Source: Ruminococcus sp.
GTDB taxonomy: Bacteria; Bacillota; Clostridia; Oscillospirales; Ruminococcaceae
Length of the DNA stretch: 50,379 nucleotides
Assembly (NCBI GenBank): GCA_030531185.1
Contig: JAUNOG010000014.1
Coordinates: 1 to 50,379 of the forward strand
Direction of reading: 5' to 3'
In this document: one piece after another, positions 16,217 to 25,306 of the stretch
Layout: each line of letters opens with the position of its first letter
Position numbering within the stretch: the stretch's first letter is position 1
The notes under the pieces: model-generated
What the model saw: the letters and a program-made list of their open reading frames with translations, nothing else
Databases searched by the model: none
What the model was told of the DNA's origin: nothing
Made by a program: the position numbers and the translations under genes

Positions 16217-17071
16217 ATGGGAAATTCAAACGAAGTCAATCCGCAGTATGCAAATAAATTCGCCGTTTTTGTGTCGGCTTTGGAATTTATCGAGGACAAT
16301 ATCTGCGGAGAGTTTTCTCAGGAGGATATTGCGGCGGCGTGCTGCTGCTCCCTGTCCGCATTGCAGAAGATATGGAAGTACTGCACTCACGCAAGCGTAA
16401 AGGAATACATTACCAAACGCAGAATAACTCTTGCAGGCAGAGAACTGCTGGAGAGCGGCATTACCGTCCTTGACTGCGCCGTAAAGTACGGATATAATTC
16501 CCACGAGGTTTTCACACGGGCATTCGCAAAGGTCTGGTGTGTTACTCCGACCAAATTCAGGCGGGAATGGAAAGGGGACTGCGTGCTTTACCCCAAGCTC
16601 AATCCCGCATTTTTAGAAGGGAATGAAATTATGAACGTTAAGAAATTCGATATAAGCGATGTTTTTGATTACCTTAAAGACAGAATAGGTACATATGTCC
16701 TTGCCTTTGATATTGTGGAACTTGACCGCGTCAACCGCAATATCGGCAGAGAGGCGGGAGACAAGATGATTTTGGAAAGCCTGCGGAGAATTACCGAGGC
16801 GGCAGAGGAGGATATGCTCTGTTTCAGAATAGGCGGCGACGAATTCGTTATGGTGACAGGTCTTGACAATACCGACGAGGTCACAAAGCTGGGTGAAAAG
16901 GTGATCTCCTTTAACGGGGAAAAAGTTACATACAGCGGCGGAGAAGTCGGGCTGTCCCTGAGAGCGGCGGCGTTCACCATAAAGAAACCGTTCAATTATA
17001 TGGGTCTTTGCAGTGATTTTGAGAATGCAATGAACAAAGCTAGAAAGACAGACGAAATTGAGTTTATATAA
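16217..17071 (+). CDS. AraC-type DNA-binding domain fused to a GGDEF domain
   Basis: 284 residues. An AraC/XylS double helix-turn-helix spans about 22-118: first HTH around SQEDIAAACCCSLSALQKIW, second around TVLDCAVKYGYNSHEVFTRA with the family PTKFRREWKG ending. After a short linker a GGDEF domain runs from about 150 to the end, with an intact GGDEF at 206-210 (CFRIGGDEFVMV) and Asp165 in LAFDIVELD as metal ligand. No I-site RxxD precedes the motif. If active it would make cyclic di-GMP directly from a DNA-bound regulator; alternatively the domain senses GTP or a nucleotide. Fusion in this order is uncommon. Ends 23 bases before a bidirectional terminator. Confidence 0.85.
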   Translation: MGNSNEVNPQYANKFAVFVSALEFIEDNICGEFSQEDIAAACCCSLSALQKIWKYCTHASVKEYITKRRITLAGRELLESGITVLDCAVKYGYNSHEVFTRAFAKVWCVTPTKFRREWKGDCVLYPKLNPAFLEGNEIMNVKKFDISDVFDYLKDRIGTYVLAFDIVELDRVNRNIGREAGDKMILESLRRITEAAEEDMLCFRIGGDEFVMVTGLDNTDEVTKLGEKVISFNGEKVTYSGGEVGLSLRAAAFTIKKPFNYMGLCSDFENAMNKARKTDEIEFI

Positions 17072-17093
17072 AACAGTGTAATTCAGCATAAAT

Positions 17094-17120
17094 AAAACCC
17101 GAGAGCATTCTCGGGTTTTA
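17094..17120. terminator. Bidirectional terminator between AraC-GGDEF gene and pfkA
   Basis: AAAACCCGAGA (17094-17104), loop GCAT, TCTCGGGTTTT (17109-17119): a perfect 11-bp stem whose A and T ends serve both convergent genes. Confidence 0.9.
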
Positions 17121-17136
17121 TCATTTATATAATGTA

Positions 17137-18210
17137 TTAATCTCCGAACGAAACGCCCAGATCCTTTGCAGTCTTGACTATCTGGTCGTCCGCAGGAACA
17201 AATTTTGTTTTGCCCGCAACGTCGATAAGCTTGTTTTCCGAAACGACTTCGTTAATCATTGCTACAGCATATCCGTACTTTTCCTTAGCGATAAGCTCTG
17301 CGGCGTGTACTCCGAACTTAGTGGCAAGCACTCTGTCGTAGGCCGACGGACTTCCGCCTCTGAGCATATGACCCGGAATGCAGACCCTTGTCTCACAGCC
17401 TGTCATTTCCTCTATCTGTTTCGCAATTCGCGAGGTAGCCGTAGTAAGTCCCTGCTCTGCTCTGTATTTTGCGCGCTCTTTCTTCTTCATCTTAGCCTCA
17501 GCCTTGTCGAATGCGCCCTCCGCAACAGCCATAATGGAAAATCCCTTGGACGCTCTCTTTTCGCAAGCCTCGGCAAGCTTTTCAATGTCGTACGGGATCT
17601 CAGGAATAACTATCATATCCGCTCCGCCCGCAACGCCCGAATAGAGCGTGAGCCAGCCCGCCTTGTTGCCCATTATCTCAGCCACAAGAATTCTTCCGTG
17701 GGAATTTGCCGTAGAGTGCAGTCTGTCGATAACGTCGGTAGCGGTATCGACTGCCGTATGAAAACCGAAGGTCACGCTTGTGCCCCAGATATCGTTGTCG
17801 ATAGTCTTGGGCAGACCGATAACATTAAGTCCCTCGGTGGACAGCAGATTGGCGGTCTTGTGAGTACCGTTGCCGCCGAGAGTAAGCAGACAGTCAAGCT
17901 TTTGCTTTTTATAGGTCTCTTTCATCGACTTTACCTTATCGACATTGTCCTTCTCGATAATCTGCATTTTCTTGAAAGGAGTTCTTTTTGTGCCGAAAAT
18001 CGTTCCTCCGGTTGTGAGAATGCCTGAGAAATCCGACTGCTTCATTTCCTTGCACAAACCGTTGATAAGTCCGTAGTATCCGTCGTTTATGCCGACGATC
18101 TCAACATCGTTTCCGAACTTTTCATAGCAAGCCTTTGCAACGCCTCTGATAGTGGCGTTAAGTCCGGGGCAGTCTCCGCCGCTGGTAAGAATACCGATTC
18201 TTCTTTTCAT
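17137..18210 (-). CDS. pfkA: 6-phosphofructokinase
   Basis: Phosphorylates fructose 6-phosphate in glycolysis. 357 residues from the ATG at 18210, which has AAAGGA 9 bases upstream; an upstream in-frame start would add six unlikely residues. Active-site blocks: ILTSGGDCPGLNA (7-19), LGGNGTHKTA (111-120), PKTIDNDIWG (134-143), AEIMGNKAGWLTLYSG near 170-185. The phosphoryl-donor loop is GGNG: the Gly at the position that is Asp in PPi enzymes predicts ATP use, while PKTIDND with Lys is the pattern of the PPi-related clade. Such Gly/Lys combinations are known in ATP-dependent actinobacterial enzymes. It follows the chemoreceptor gene by 29 bases, with no terminator between. Confidence 0.95.
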   Translation of the reverse strand: MKRRIGILTSGGDCPGLNATIRGVAKACYEKFGNDVEIVGINDGYYGLINGLCKEMKQSDFSGILTTGGTIFGTKRTPFKKMQIIEKDNVDKVKSMKETYKKQKLDCLLTLGGNGTHKTANLLSTEGLNVIGLPKTIDNDIWGTSVTFGFHTAVDTATDVIDRLHSTANSHGRILVAEIMGNKAGWLTLYSGVAGGADMIVIPEIPYDIEKLAEACEKRASKGFSIMAVAEGAFDKAEAKMKKKERAKYRAEQGLTTATSRIAKQIEEMTGCETRVCIPGHMLRGGSPSAYDRVLATKFGVHAAELIAKEKYGYAVAMINEVVSENKLIDVAGKTKFVPADDQIVKTAKDLGVSFGD

Positions 18211-18239
18211 AAAGATCAATCCTTTCAAATTTGAAATTT

Positions 18240-20342
18240 TTAATATTTGTCATCTTCATTATTGTCTGTGAATTCTGTCATATCGTCCGTTTCAATATCG
18301 CCGAGAGCGTCCGCAGGTTCTTCAGCCTCGGGCATATCGTCATAGTCGTATTTAAATCTGCCGTGCTTTGATTTATTGTCGTCGTCGGTATTGAGCTTAA
18401 ATCTTGCGATCATATTCTTGAGAATAAGGGACTGGCTTGAAAGCTCCTCGCTTGCCGAAGCAGTGCCTACCGACGAGGCTGTGTTAGCCGATACAACGGC
18501 TGAGATCTGGTCAAGACCAGTATTTATCTGTACGATAGCCTCCGCCTGATCCTCGGACGCCTCGGTAATATTCTTGACAAGTCCCTGAATTTTATCGGAG
18601 CTTACCACAATATTGCGGAGAGAATTTGCGGTTTTCTGTGCTATCTCAGAGCCCTTGGAAACGGCAGCGGCAGAGTTTTCAATGAGAGCGGCTGTCTGTT
18701 TTGCCGCCTCGGCTGAACGGGACGCAAGACGTCTTACCTCATCAGCAACTACGCCAAAGCCTTTGGAACCCTCTCTTGCCGCCTCCACAGCGGCATTGAG
18801 TGCAAGAATATTCGTCTGGAATGCTATCTCGTCGATGACCTTGATGATCTTTGATATCTCAGACGAGGACGTGTGAATAGCGTTGATAGCATTCAGCATA
18901 TTTTCCATATCGTCGTTACAGCTTCCGATAGCGGCGGTGTTGTCCATAACTATATTGTAAGCGTTTTTAGCGTCGTGGGAATTTTGACGCACCTGCTTTG
19001 CAACGTCGCTCAGAGTAACCGACAGCTCCTCGATAGCCGAAGCCTGCTGTGTTGAGCCCTGAGATACCGCCTGCGCCGAATTGGACACCTGAGCCGCACC
19101 GGAAGTCACCTGTTCAGCGGCGGTGTTTATAGATGCAAAGGTATCGGAAAGTCCGTTGAGTATCTCGTTGAACGTGTTCTTTATCTGCTGGAAATCGCCC
19201 TTGAACGTTCCGTCTATGCGGTGACATAAATTACCTTCAGATATCTGAGTAAGCGCTACTGTGATAAGATTGATATACTGTCTCAGACAAATGATCGTTT
19301 CCTCCAGAGAATTTGTGAGTATACCCAGCTCGTCCTTGGAATACCATACGTCAACAGGGTCTGAAAGATTGCCCTGCGCCAGAAGTCTGATACGTTTTGT
19401 TGCGGAAATTATCGGTCTTGACAGCCTTCTTGCATAAAGCAGAGAAATAATAATCGTAAGTATAAAAATGGCAGCGCCGATAATTATTATGTTTCTCATA
19501 GCTGTCGTTGTGGCAGAATTAAAGTCGTCTGTAACAAGCACAAGAACCAGAGTACTGTCAAAATAATCGGTTTCGGCGTATCCGACTATGTAGTCCTGCC
19601 CTTTATATGAGTATGTGTCGGAACCGCTGTCGCTTGTGATTATTTTTTCTATAACCGCAGAAAGCTCCTTCGCTTCATCGTCATTCTCGGACTCCTTAAT
19701 AGCGTTAAACCTGTTTATAGCTTTGTTATTGTCGCTGTGCAGCAGTACCGAGCCGCTGTGGTCTATAAGGTATCCGTACCCGTGCTCTCCGAAAGAGTTA
19801 TCTATGATAAGATTGTTGAGTACCTCTGCATTGATCGTAACCGCCGCAACGACCTTTTCGTCCGGCGACGCTTCAACCGTCTGAAGTATTGAAAAATATA
19901 TTTCCTTTTTGTATACGGTTAGGTCTGTTATGACTACAGAGCTTTTTTTGGCGGTGTCTTTGATTGTTTCAGGAGAGTTAAGCTCCGCAAGGTCCTTGTC
20001 GTCTGTAATAAGCACTGCGCCCGCCGAGCTGTAAAGAGTAAAGGAGGAATACTCGTTAATTCCCGATGAAAAATCCGCTTTCAGTACGCCGAGCATATCG
20101 TCATAGGACTGCGCCTGAGAAAACGAAGTGGATTTTGCCGCATTGGAAATATTTGTAGAGTACTGTCTCATTGTTGTATCAAAATTATTTGAAGCCTGAA
20201 GTGTGAGCGGCTCAACGGAACTGCGAAGCGTACCCACAGTTGAATTATTTATTGATGTTATTGAAACAATACTCAGTACTATCGTGATAAACAACGCTAT
20301 TGCAAGCATTGTAAGCATTAGCTTTGTGCGTATTGTCTTCAT
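18240..20342 (-). CDS. Methyl-accepting chemotaxis protein with extracellular Cache-type sensor
   Basis: 700-residue chemoreceptor. First membrane helix at 8-28, an extracellular sensor region of about 250 residues with double-Cache character ([20 protein letters not shown] near 182-201 is a typical Cache signature), second helix near 284-304, HAMP domain to about 360, then a long coiled-coil signalling domain with hairpin tip [20 protein letters not shown] and [13 protein letters not shown] near 505-540. The C-terminus ends in an acidic tail with no CheR-tethering pentapeptide. No che or flagellar genes are in the window. It runs into pfkA on the same strand, an odd pairing that may be just adjacency. 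Confidence 0.95.
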   Translation of the reverse strand: MKTIRTKLMLTMLAIALFITIVLSIVSITSINNSTVGTLRSSVEPLTLQASNNFDTTMRQYSTNISNAAKSTSFSQAQSYDDMLGVLKADFSSGINEYSSFTLYSSAGAVLITDDKDLAELNSPETIKDTAKKSSVVITDLTVYKKEIYFSILQTVEASPDEKVVAAVTINAEVLNNLIIDNSFGEHGYGYLIDHSGSVLLHSDNNKAINRFNAIKESENDDEAKELSAVIEKIITSDSGSDTYSYKGQDYIVGYAETDYFDSTLVLVLVTDDFNSATTTAMRNIIIIGAAIFILTIIISLLYARRLSRPIISATKRIRLLAQGNLSDPVDVWYSKDELGILTNSLEETIICLRQYINLITVALTQISEGNLCHRIDGTFKGDFQQIKNTFNEILNGLSDTFASINTAAEQVTSGAAQVSNSAQAVSQGSTQQASAIEELSVTLSDVAKQVRQNSHDAKNAYNIVMDNTAAIGSCNDDMENMLNAINAIHTSSSEISKIIKVIDEIAFQTNILALNAAVEAAREGSKGFGVVADEVRRLASRSAEAAKQTAALIENSAAAVSKGSEIAQKTANSLRNIVVSSDKIQGLVKNITEASEDQAEAIVQINTGLDQISAVVSANTASSVGTASASEELSSQSLILKNMIARFKLNTDDDNKSKHGRFKYDYDDMPEAEEPADALGDIETDDMTEFTDNNEDDKY

Positions 20343-20553
20343 TTATCATTCCCCCAACCGTTAAATTATAAATATACTTTCACAAAAAAGTATATCACAT
20401 TTTCACAATTTTTGCAAGTGTATATGGTATGTTTTTTGAAATTATTTATATATCGGAGCATATAATACTAAAAAGAGGGCGGATAAGCTTTCGTATCTGA
20501 AAATACTGTCGTTTTCTGTCTGTCCGTAATTTATTATCATAGGGAGGAACTTT

Positions 20554-21423
20554 ATGTTCATTACGCTTAAAATAAAAAAAGCTGTTGTCGCCGTTATGCT
20601 GGCTGTGATATGCGCGGCGGTATTTACTCTGTCTGCTATAAAGCCGTCGGCGGAGCAGTCTGAGAAGCAGGGTATATTTGTACCGATAATAATGTATCAC
20701 AGCATTTTAAAGGACGAGGCTATGCGGGGAGAATTCATAGTTTCTCCCGCTCAGGTCGAGAGGGATATACAGTATCTTAAGGAAAACGAATATACGGCGG
20801 TATTTGTCAACGATTTGATAAGATACGTCAATTACGGCGGGGAGCTTCCCGAAAAGCCTGTAATACTTACTTTTGACGACGGAACATACAATAACTTCAC
20901 ATATCTTCTGCCCTTGCTGGAGGAATATGACTACAAGGCAAGCATATCCGTTGTGGGTTCGTACACAGTAAAGGAATCCGAAAGCGGAGAAGAACCTAAC
21001 CCCGCATATTCATATCTGCGTTTTGAGGATATAAACGCTATGCGTGACAGCGGATATGTTGAGTTCTGCAATCATACCTATGATATGCACAATCTCGGTC
21101 AACGGACGGGTATCCGCAGAATGGAGGGCGAGAGCTACGAGGAATACCGCAGTATTTTCATTAAGGACGTTTTCAAGGTACAGGAGCTGCTGGACGAAAA
21201 CTGCGGCTTTAAGCCCAATGTGTTTACATATCCTTACGGCGCGTCGGGGGAGAGCGCAAGGCGGCTTGTGAAAAACAGCGGTTTCGAGGCAAGTATGGGA
21301 GTGGAAGAAAAGCCCAATTATATAATCAGAGATGATCCCGACTGTCTGTTCGACTTAAACCGCTATAACCGCTCGGGGTTGGTAACGACCGAGGAGTTTA
21401 TGCAGCGTGCTCTTAAAGAATAA
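20554..21423 (+). CDS. Polysaccharide deacetylase (NodB-homology, CE4), secreted
   Basis: 289 residues with an N-terminal hydrophobic segment (9-30) acting as signal or anchor. NodB domain: IMYHS (46-50), TFDDG (106-110) supplying the catalytic Asp and metal Asp, NHTYDMH (173-179) with the two metal His, FTYPYGA near 223-229. It belongs with PdaB/YadE-like enzymes that deacetylate peptidoglycan or other N-acetylated glycans. GGAGG is 7 bases before the ATG. A candidate TTGAAA/TATAAT promoter around 20437-20469 has a long 19-base spacer. The next gene, a cohesin-like surface protein, has its own promoter. Confidence 0.9.
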   Translation: MFITLKIKKAVVAVMLAVICAAVFTLSAIKPSAEQSEKQGIFVPIIMYHSILKDEAMRGEFIVSPAQVERDIQYLKENEYTAVFVNDLIRYVNYGGELPEKPVILTFDDGTYNNFTYLLPLLEEYDYKASISVVGSYTVKESESGEEPNPAYSYLRFEDINAMRDSGYVEFCNHTYDMHNLGQRTGIRRMEGESYEEYRSIFIKDVFKVQELLDENCGFKPNVFTYPYGASGESARRLVKNSGFEASMGVEEKPNYIIRDDPDCLFDLNRYNRSGLVTTEEFMQRALKE

Positions 21424-21439
21424 TTAAGGAAAAAATAAG

Positions 21440-21468
21440 TTGACCTTTTGCAGGAAATAGGATATAAT
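21440..21468 (+). promoter_or_regulatory. Sigma-A promoter of the cohesin-like protein gene
   Basis: TTGACC (21440-21445), 17-base spacer, TATAAT (21463-21468), 35 bases before the start codon. Confidence 0.85.
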
Positions 21469-21502
21469 AAATATAACAGTAAAAAACGAAAGGAATTTCA
21501 AA

Positions 21503-22543
21503 ATGCTGAAGAAAATAATTTCCGCTTTTTCGGCGGGCTTGATAATGTGTGTGTGCTGTACCGTCGGCGCGTTTGCCTACGGCGAGGCGGGCTTTTCTAT
21601 ACCGAGCGGAGCTGTAAAAACGGGCGAGAATTTTACGGTGTCCGTTACGTTCTCTGCGGAGGATAATATCGGCAGCGTGCAGTCTCAGCTTACATATGAC
21701 GACAGTCTGATAGAATTTGTGTCCGGCGACAACGCCGCAGGAGGCGGCGGAACTCTAACGGTAAACGGTTTTCCCGACAGCGAGAGCGACGAAGTGACGT
21801 TTAGCTTTACCTTTGTAGGAATTTCGGAGGGCACTGCAAGGCTTGACATTGAAAACTGCGCAATTTATTCCTACGACGGAAGTCTGCTTGGTTCGCCCAC
21901 AGCTTATGCCAACGTGACAATTTCAGGCGGCGGCGCGGTAACCGCATCGGGCAACACAGTTACCTCCGCAAAAGAGGAACCCGAAAAAACTGCGAAAACA
22001 ACGACCTCGGTTACTGAGAAAGCCTCGTCTGAGGCAGAAACTCAGACCGAAAAGCCGCAGACGGGAATGCCCGACAAGGGCGTGCTTACCGCGCTTACGG
22101 TTGATAACGGTACGCTAACTCCCGATTTTGCCTATAATGTTTATGACTATACTGTTTATGTTGATTATTCCGTTGACAATGTGGAGATTGAGGGAACTAC
22201 CGCAAGCCTGTCCGACTATATATGGTACACAGGTACGAGCGAGTGTCAAGTGGGAAGTAACGTGCGGACGATCACAGTGACCGACGTTGACGGAAACTCC
22301 ACCGTATATACCGTTACAATAATCCGTGCTGAGGAGGGCGAAACTGCCGCCGAACCCGAAAAATCGGACAACTCCGACAGTTCAAAAACCAAAAAGAAAA
22401 CTTCTTCCTCAGCCGTTTCTAACGACGCTATGGAAAAATACCGCGATATACTTAACCCCGCATTGGGTATAGCCCTTGCGGTACTCATAATCGCTTTAGT
22501 GGTCATAGTCGTATGGATAAGAGGACAATTCAAGAAAAAATAA
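21503..22543 (+). CDS. Cell-surface protein: cohesin-like domain, cadherin-like beta-sandwich, C-terminal membrane anchor
   Basis: 346 residues. Signal peptide 1-25 ending VGAFAYG. Residues 27-140 fit a cohesin-like beta sandwich (GAVKTGENFTVSVTFSAEDN, LTYDDSLIEFV, FTFVGISEGTARLDI). A Thr/Ser/Glu linker with repeated EK and TT pairs follows (150-195). Residues 197-278 fit the cadherin-like beta-sandwich repeat (LTALTVDNGTLTPDFAYNVY, YTVTIIRA), a second Ser/Lys linker follows, and a membrane helix (318-338) ends in RGQFKKK. The layout puts two binding modules outside the cell on a flexible stalk. No dockerin gene is in the window, so cellulosome membership cannot be inferred. Own promoter and terminator. 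Confidence 0.8.
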   Translation: MLKKIISAFSAGLIMCVCCTVGAFAYGEAGFSIPSGAVKTGENFTVSVTFSAEDNIGSVQSQLTYDDSLIEFVSGDNAAGGGGTLTVNGFPDSESDEVTFSFTFVGISEGTARLDIENCAIYSYDGSLLGSPTAYANVTISGGGAVTASGNTVTSAKEEPEKTAKTTTSVTEKASSEAETQTEKPQTGMPDKGVLTALTVDNGTLTPDFAYNVYDYTVYVDYSVDNVEIEGTTASLSDYIWYTGTSECQVGSNVRTITVTDVDGNSTVYTVTIIRAEEGETAAEPEKSDNSDSSKTKKKTSSSAVSNDAMEKYRDILNPALGIALAVLIIALVVIVVWIRGQFKKK

Positions 22544-22547
22544 AATC

Positions 22548-22579
22548 ACCGCCGCAGAGAAAAGATCTGCGGCGGTTTT
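22548..22579. terminator. Terminator after the cohesin-like gene, probably bidirectional
   Basis: ACCGCCGCAGA (22548-22558), 7-base loop, TCTGCGGCGGT (22566-22576), then TTTTG. The stem lies 4 bases from the convergent minus-strand gene, whose transcripts it may also end. Confidence 0.88.
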
Positions 22580-22582
22580 GTG

Positions 22583-23578
22583 CTATTTCTGTTCCGAACT
22601 GCTTTCTTCGACGGCGCTTTCGTCGGTTTCGTATTTTACAGGCTCGGTTTCAAGACCGGGGTCGTTAGTTTCTTCACAGCGTTGGGTGATATCCTCTACA
22701 ATTCGCTTAAAAACCACGTAGCTTGTGTCGAAATTTTCCTGCGACTCTTCAAGCTTGATGTTCATTGAGGCGGCGGGAAAACGTATGGACATATGAACGT
22801 CGTTGGGCATATACTCGTATTTAAGCTCCTCCGCCATAACCTTGGAGTCAAAGCTGAAACCAAGCTCGTCCACATATTCGTTTCCCGGGAAATCCTCTTG
22901 CAGCGTAGCGTCCATAAGAGCCTTGTATTCTTCGTCCGTATTGCTGTCGGTAATTACTATCATAGCGTCCCCTGCCTGTATTTGGGTAACAAATTTTGAA
23001 GTGTTGGCGTCGAGGGTCTGATAGTCAAGTCTGTTGCTTATGGGAATACACAGTACCGCAACGTGGACATATCCGTTGCCGTCGATATCGTCGGTGTATT
23101 TTTCAAAAAATTCTTCAAGCTCGTCCTGCCGCTGTGCAAGACCGTTGTCGGCTATCATCATAATAGTAAGATCCGCACGCTCTCTGGTTATCTCGCTGTA
23201 GGTTATAAAAGCCACAACAGCAACAATAAAGGTGATAAACAAGATCATAAACTTGTTATGATACCAGAAGTTTGACAGCCACGCAGTACCCGTAAGCTTA
23301 ACAGCCTCGGTGTGCTCCTCCTTAATGGTAGCCTCGTCCTCGCCGATAACGCCGTTTTTGAGCTGTAAAAGCTCAAGCTTGTCCTGAGCGATTTTTTTAT
23401 CGCGCTCTTTCTGAGCTTGACGTTCTTCCTGCGCTCTCTGCTGTTCACGTGCGAGTTCTTTTTCTTCAAGCTTGCGTCTGCGTTCCTGTTCCTGCTCAGC
23501 CAGCTTTTTTTCATATTCGTAATCGTCCTCGTCCACAAGATTGGGATTATCGATGTTCATTCTGTTTTTTTGGGACAT
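22583..23578 (-). CDS. Membrane protein with charged coiled-coil N-terminus, function unknown
   Basis: 331 residues from the ATG at 23578 (AAAGG upstream; the frame extends 16 codons further but without a site). Residues 15-75 are a dense Glu/Lys/Arg/Gln coiled coil with EKKLAEQEQERRRKLEEKEL, predicted cytoplasmic. One membrane helix follows (about 111-131, FMILFITFIVAVVAFITY) and then an extracellular domain of about 190 residues with alternating strands and helices, ending in an acidic tail. Family not recognised. The tail-in, domain-out plan resembles small membrane-bound accessory proteins. It diverges from the PPK2 gene. Confidence 0.75.
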   Translation of the reverse strand: MSQKNRMNIDNPNLVDEDDYEYEKKLAEQEQERRRKLEEKELAREQQRAQEERQAQKERDKKIAQDKLELLQLKNGVIGEDEATIKEEHTEAVKLTGTAWLSNFWYHNKFMILFITFIVAVVAFITYSEITRERADLTIMMIADNGLAQRQDELEEFFEKYTDDIDGNGYVHVAVLCIPISNRLDYQTLDANTSKFVTQIQAGDAMIVITDSNTDEEYKALMDATLQEDFPGNEYVDELGFSFDSKVMAEELKYEYMPNDVHMSIRFPAASMNIKLEESQENFDTSYVVFKRIVEDITQRCEETNDPGLETEPVKYETDESAVEESSSEQK

Positions 23579-23742
23579 AATAATAGTGCCTTTCTGAAAA
23601 TTTATTATTGATTTATTATAATACACATTTATTAACTCCGTATTAACAAAAGATAAGGCGTTTTTTTATACAAAATGCCTATGTACATTTGGAACATTTT
23701 TGTTTATAATATTAATATAAAATTGTAAAGGAGAGAGCGTTT

Positions 23743-25254
23743 ATGCTGGAACGTATTGAACAGAGAAAAACAAAGAGATCCGAGGCGGCGCAGGAGCTTT
23801 CCGTACTGCGTGCAGAGCTTAATGCTCTCGAAAATAAGGTCAAGGAAAAAAAGCTTCCCGTCATAATAACCTATGACGGCTGGTCGGCGGCGGGCAAGGG
23901 CTCTCAGATAGCAAAGCTTATCAAAAATCTCGATCCCCGTTTTTATAAGGTCGTGTCCACACGAACTCCCGATACCTCGGAACGCAGAAAACCGTGGCTT
24001 TACCGCCATTGGAGCGTTCTGCCGAAAAAGGGAGAGTTTCTAATTCTTGACAGGAGCTGGTACAGAGACGCCGCCAACGCATATCTTTACGGAGAGATAT
24101 CCAAGCAGGAATACAAGCGAAGATTAAAGGATATCAACACCTTTGAAAAACAGCTTACGGACGACGGGTATCTTATCATAAAATTTTTCTTGCACATCAC
24201 CGAAAAGGAACAGCGCAGGAGAATTGAAAAGCTGTCCTCCTCAGAGATAACAAGGTGGAGAGTGGAAAGTCACGATATTCTGAATATGGAGGAATACGAA
24301 AGATTTTTCAGGCGCTACGATAAAATGCTCACCGCCACGAATACAGAATTTGCTCCTTGGCATATCATAGGAGCAAACGATAAGGTCACAGCGGAATTTT
24401 CTCAGCTCGTTACCGTAACAAACGCAATCAAGGGAGCCTGCGCCGCTGTGGATAAAGGGGAGCTTTTCAGAGACAGACCCGAATTTCCTGCGACGGAGTA
24501 TAAACCTCATAAATTCAAAACACTGAGTACGGTAAAGCTGTCCGACATAGATATGGACAAGTCCCTGAACGATGAGGAGTACGAAGAAAAGCTGAAAAAA
24601 TATCAGGATAAGCTTTTCAAATTACAGAATTTGTGCTATCAGCGCAAGATACCCGTTATTATCGCTTACGAGGGCTGGGACGCAGGAGGAAAGGGCGGCA
24701 ACATCAAGCGTGTTGCGGCGGCTCTTGACCCCAGAGGCTATGAGGTCAAGCCGATCGCCTCGCCCGAGCCGTCGGAGCTTGCCAGACATTACCTGTGGCG
24801 TTTCTGGACAAGACTTGAAAACGACGGACATTTTACGATTTTTGACAGAACATGGTACGGCAGAGTTATGGTAGAGCCTGTCGAGAATATCACTCCCAAA
24901 GACCGTGCGGATATGGCGTATCAGGAGATCAACGAGTTTGAAAGTATGCTTAACGACTGGGGAGCAGTCGTCATAAAGTTCTGGATAAATATCGATAAGG
25001 ACGAGCAGTACCGCCGTTTCAAGGAACGTGAGAATACGCCCTCCAAACGTTGGAAGATCACCGACGAGGACTGGCGCAACCGTGAAAAGTGGGACGAATA
25101 TGAGACAGCGGTCAACGAAATGGTGAAACGGACTTCCACAGAGTTTGCACCATGGGTCGTTATAGAGGGCAACGATAAAAAGTATGCAAGGATAAAGGCT
25201 CTGAAAACCATTTGCAAACGTCTGGAAGAACGGCTGAAAAATGAAAATGACTGA
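23743..25254 (+). CDS. Two-domain polyphosphate kinase 2 family protein (polyphosphate:AMP phosphotransferase type)
   Basis: 503 residues made of two tandem PPK2 domains. Domain 1 (about 10-240): Walker A YDGWSAAGKGSQI near 45 and Walker B LDRSWYRDAAN near 103. Domain 2 (about 270-500): EGWDAGGKGGNIKR near 307 and FDRTWYGRVMVEPV near 367. PPK2 enzymes use polyphosphate to phosphorylate nucleotides; two-domain members are usually class II, making ADP from AMP. In characterised fused proteins one domain carries the activity. Domain 1 has Ser where domain 2 has the conserved Walker A Asp (WSAAGK versus WDAGGK), so the C-terminal half is the likelier catalyst. GGAGAG precedes the ATG. Class is inferred. 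Confidence 0.9.
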   Translation: MLERIEQRKTKRSEAAQELSVLRAELNALENKVKEKKLPVIITYDGWSAAGKGSQIAKLIKNLDPRFYKVVSTRTPDTSERRKPWLYRHWSVLPKKGEFLILDRSWYRDAANAYLYGEISKQEYKRRLKDINTFEKQLTDDGYLIIKFFLHITEKEQRRRIEKLSSSEITRWRVESHDILNMEEYERFFRRYDKMLTATNTEFAPWHIIGANDKVTAEFSQLVTVTNAIKGACAAVDKGELFRDRPEFPATEYKPHKFKTLSTVKLSDIDMDKSLNDEEYEEKLKKYQDKLFKLQNLCYQRKIPVIIAYEGWDAGGKGGNIKRVAAALDPRGYEVKPIASPEPSELARHYLWRFWTRLENDGHFTIFDRTWYGRVMVEPVENITPKDRADMAYQEINEFESMLNDWGAVVIKFWINIDKDEQYRRFKERENTPSKRWKITDEDWRNREKWDEYETAVNEMVKRTSTEFAPWVVIEGNDKKYARIKALKTICKRLEERLKNEND

Positions 25255-25264
25255 GACATAAAAA

Positions 25265-25304
25265 ATCCGCTGTACCTGAGAAAGTACAGCGGATAATTTT
25301 TTAT
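25265..25304. terminator. Bidirectional terminator between PPK2 gene and ackA
   Basis: ATCCGCTGTAC (25265-25275), 8-base loop, GTACAGCGGAT (25284-25294), T-tract to the right and A-tract to the left, so it serves both convergent genes. Confidence 0.9.
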
Positions 25305-25306
25305 TA

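Noticed and set aside
20343-20553. Cyclic di-GMP riboswitch between the chemoreceptor and deacetylase genes
   Set aside because: The region does not contain the conserved GEMM core sequence.
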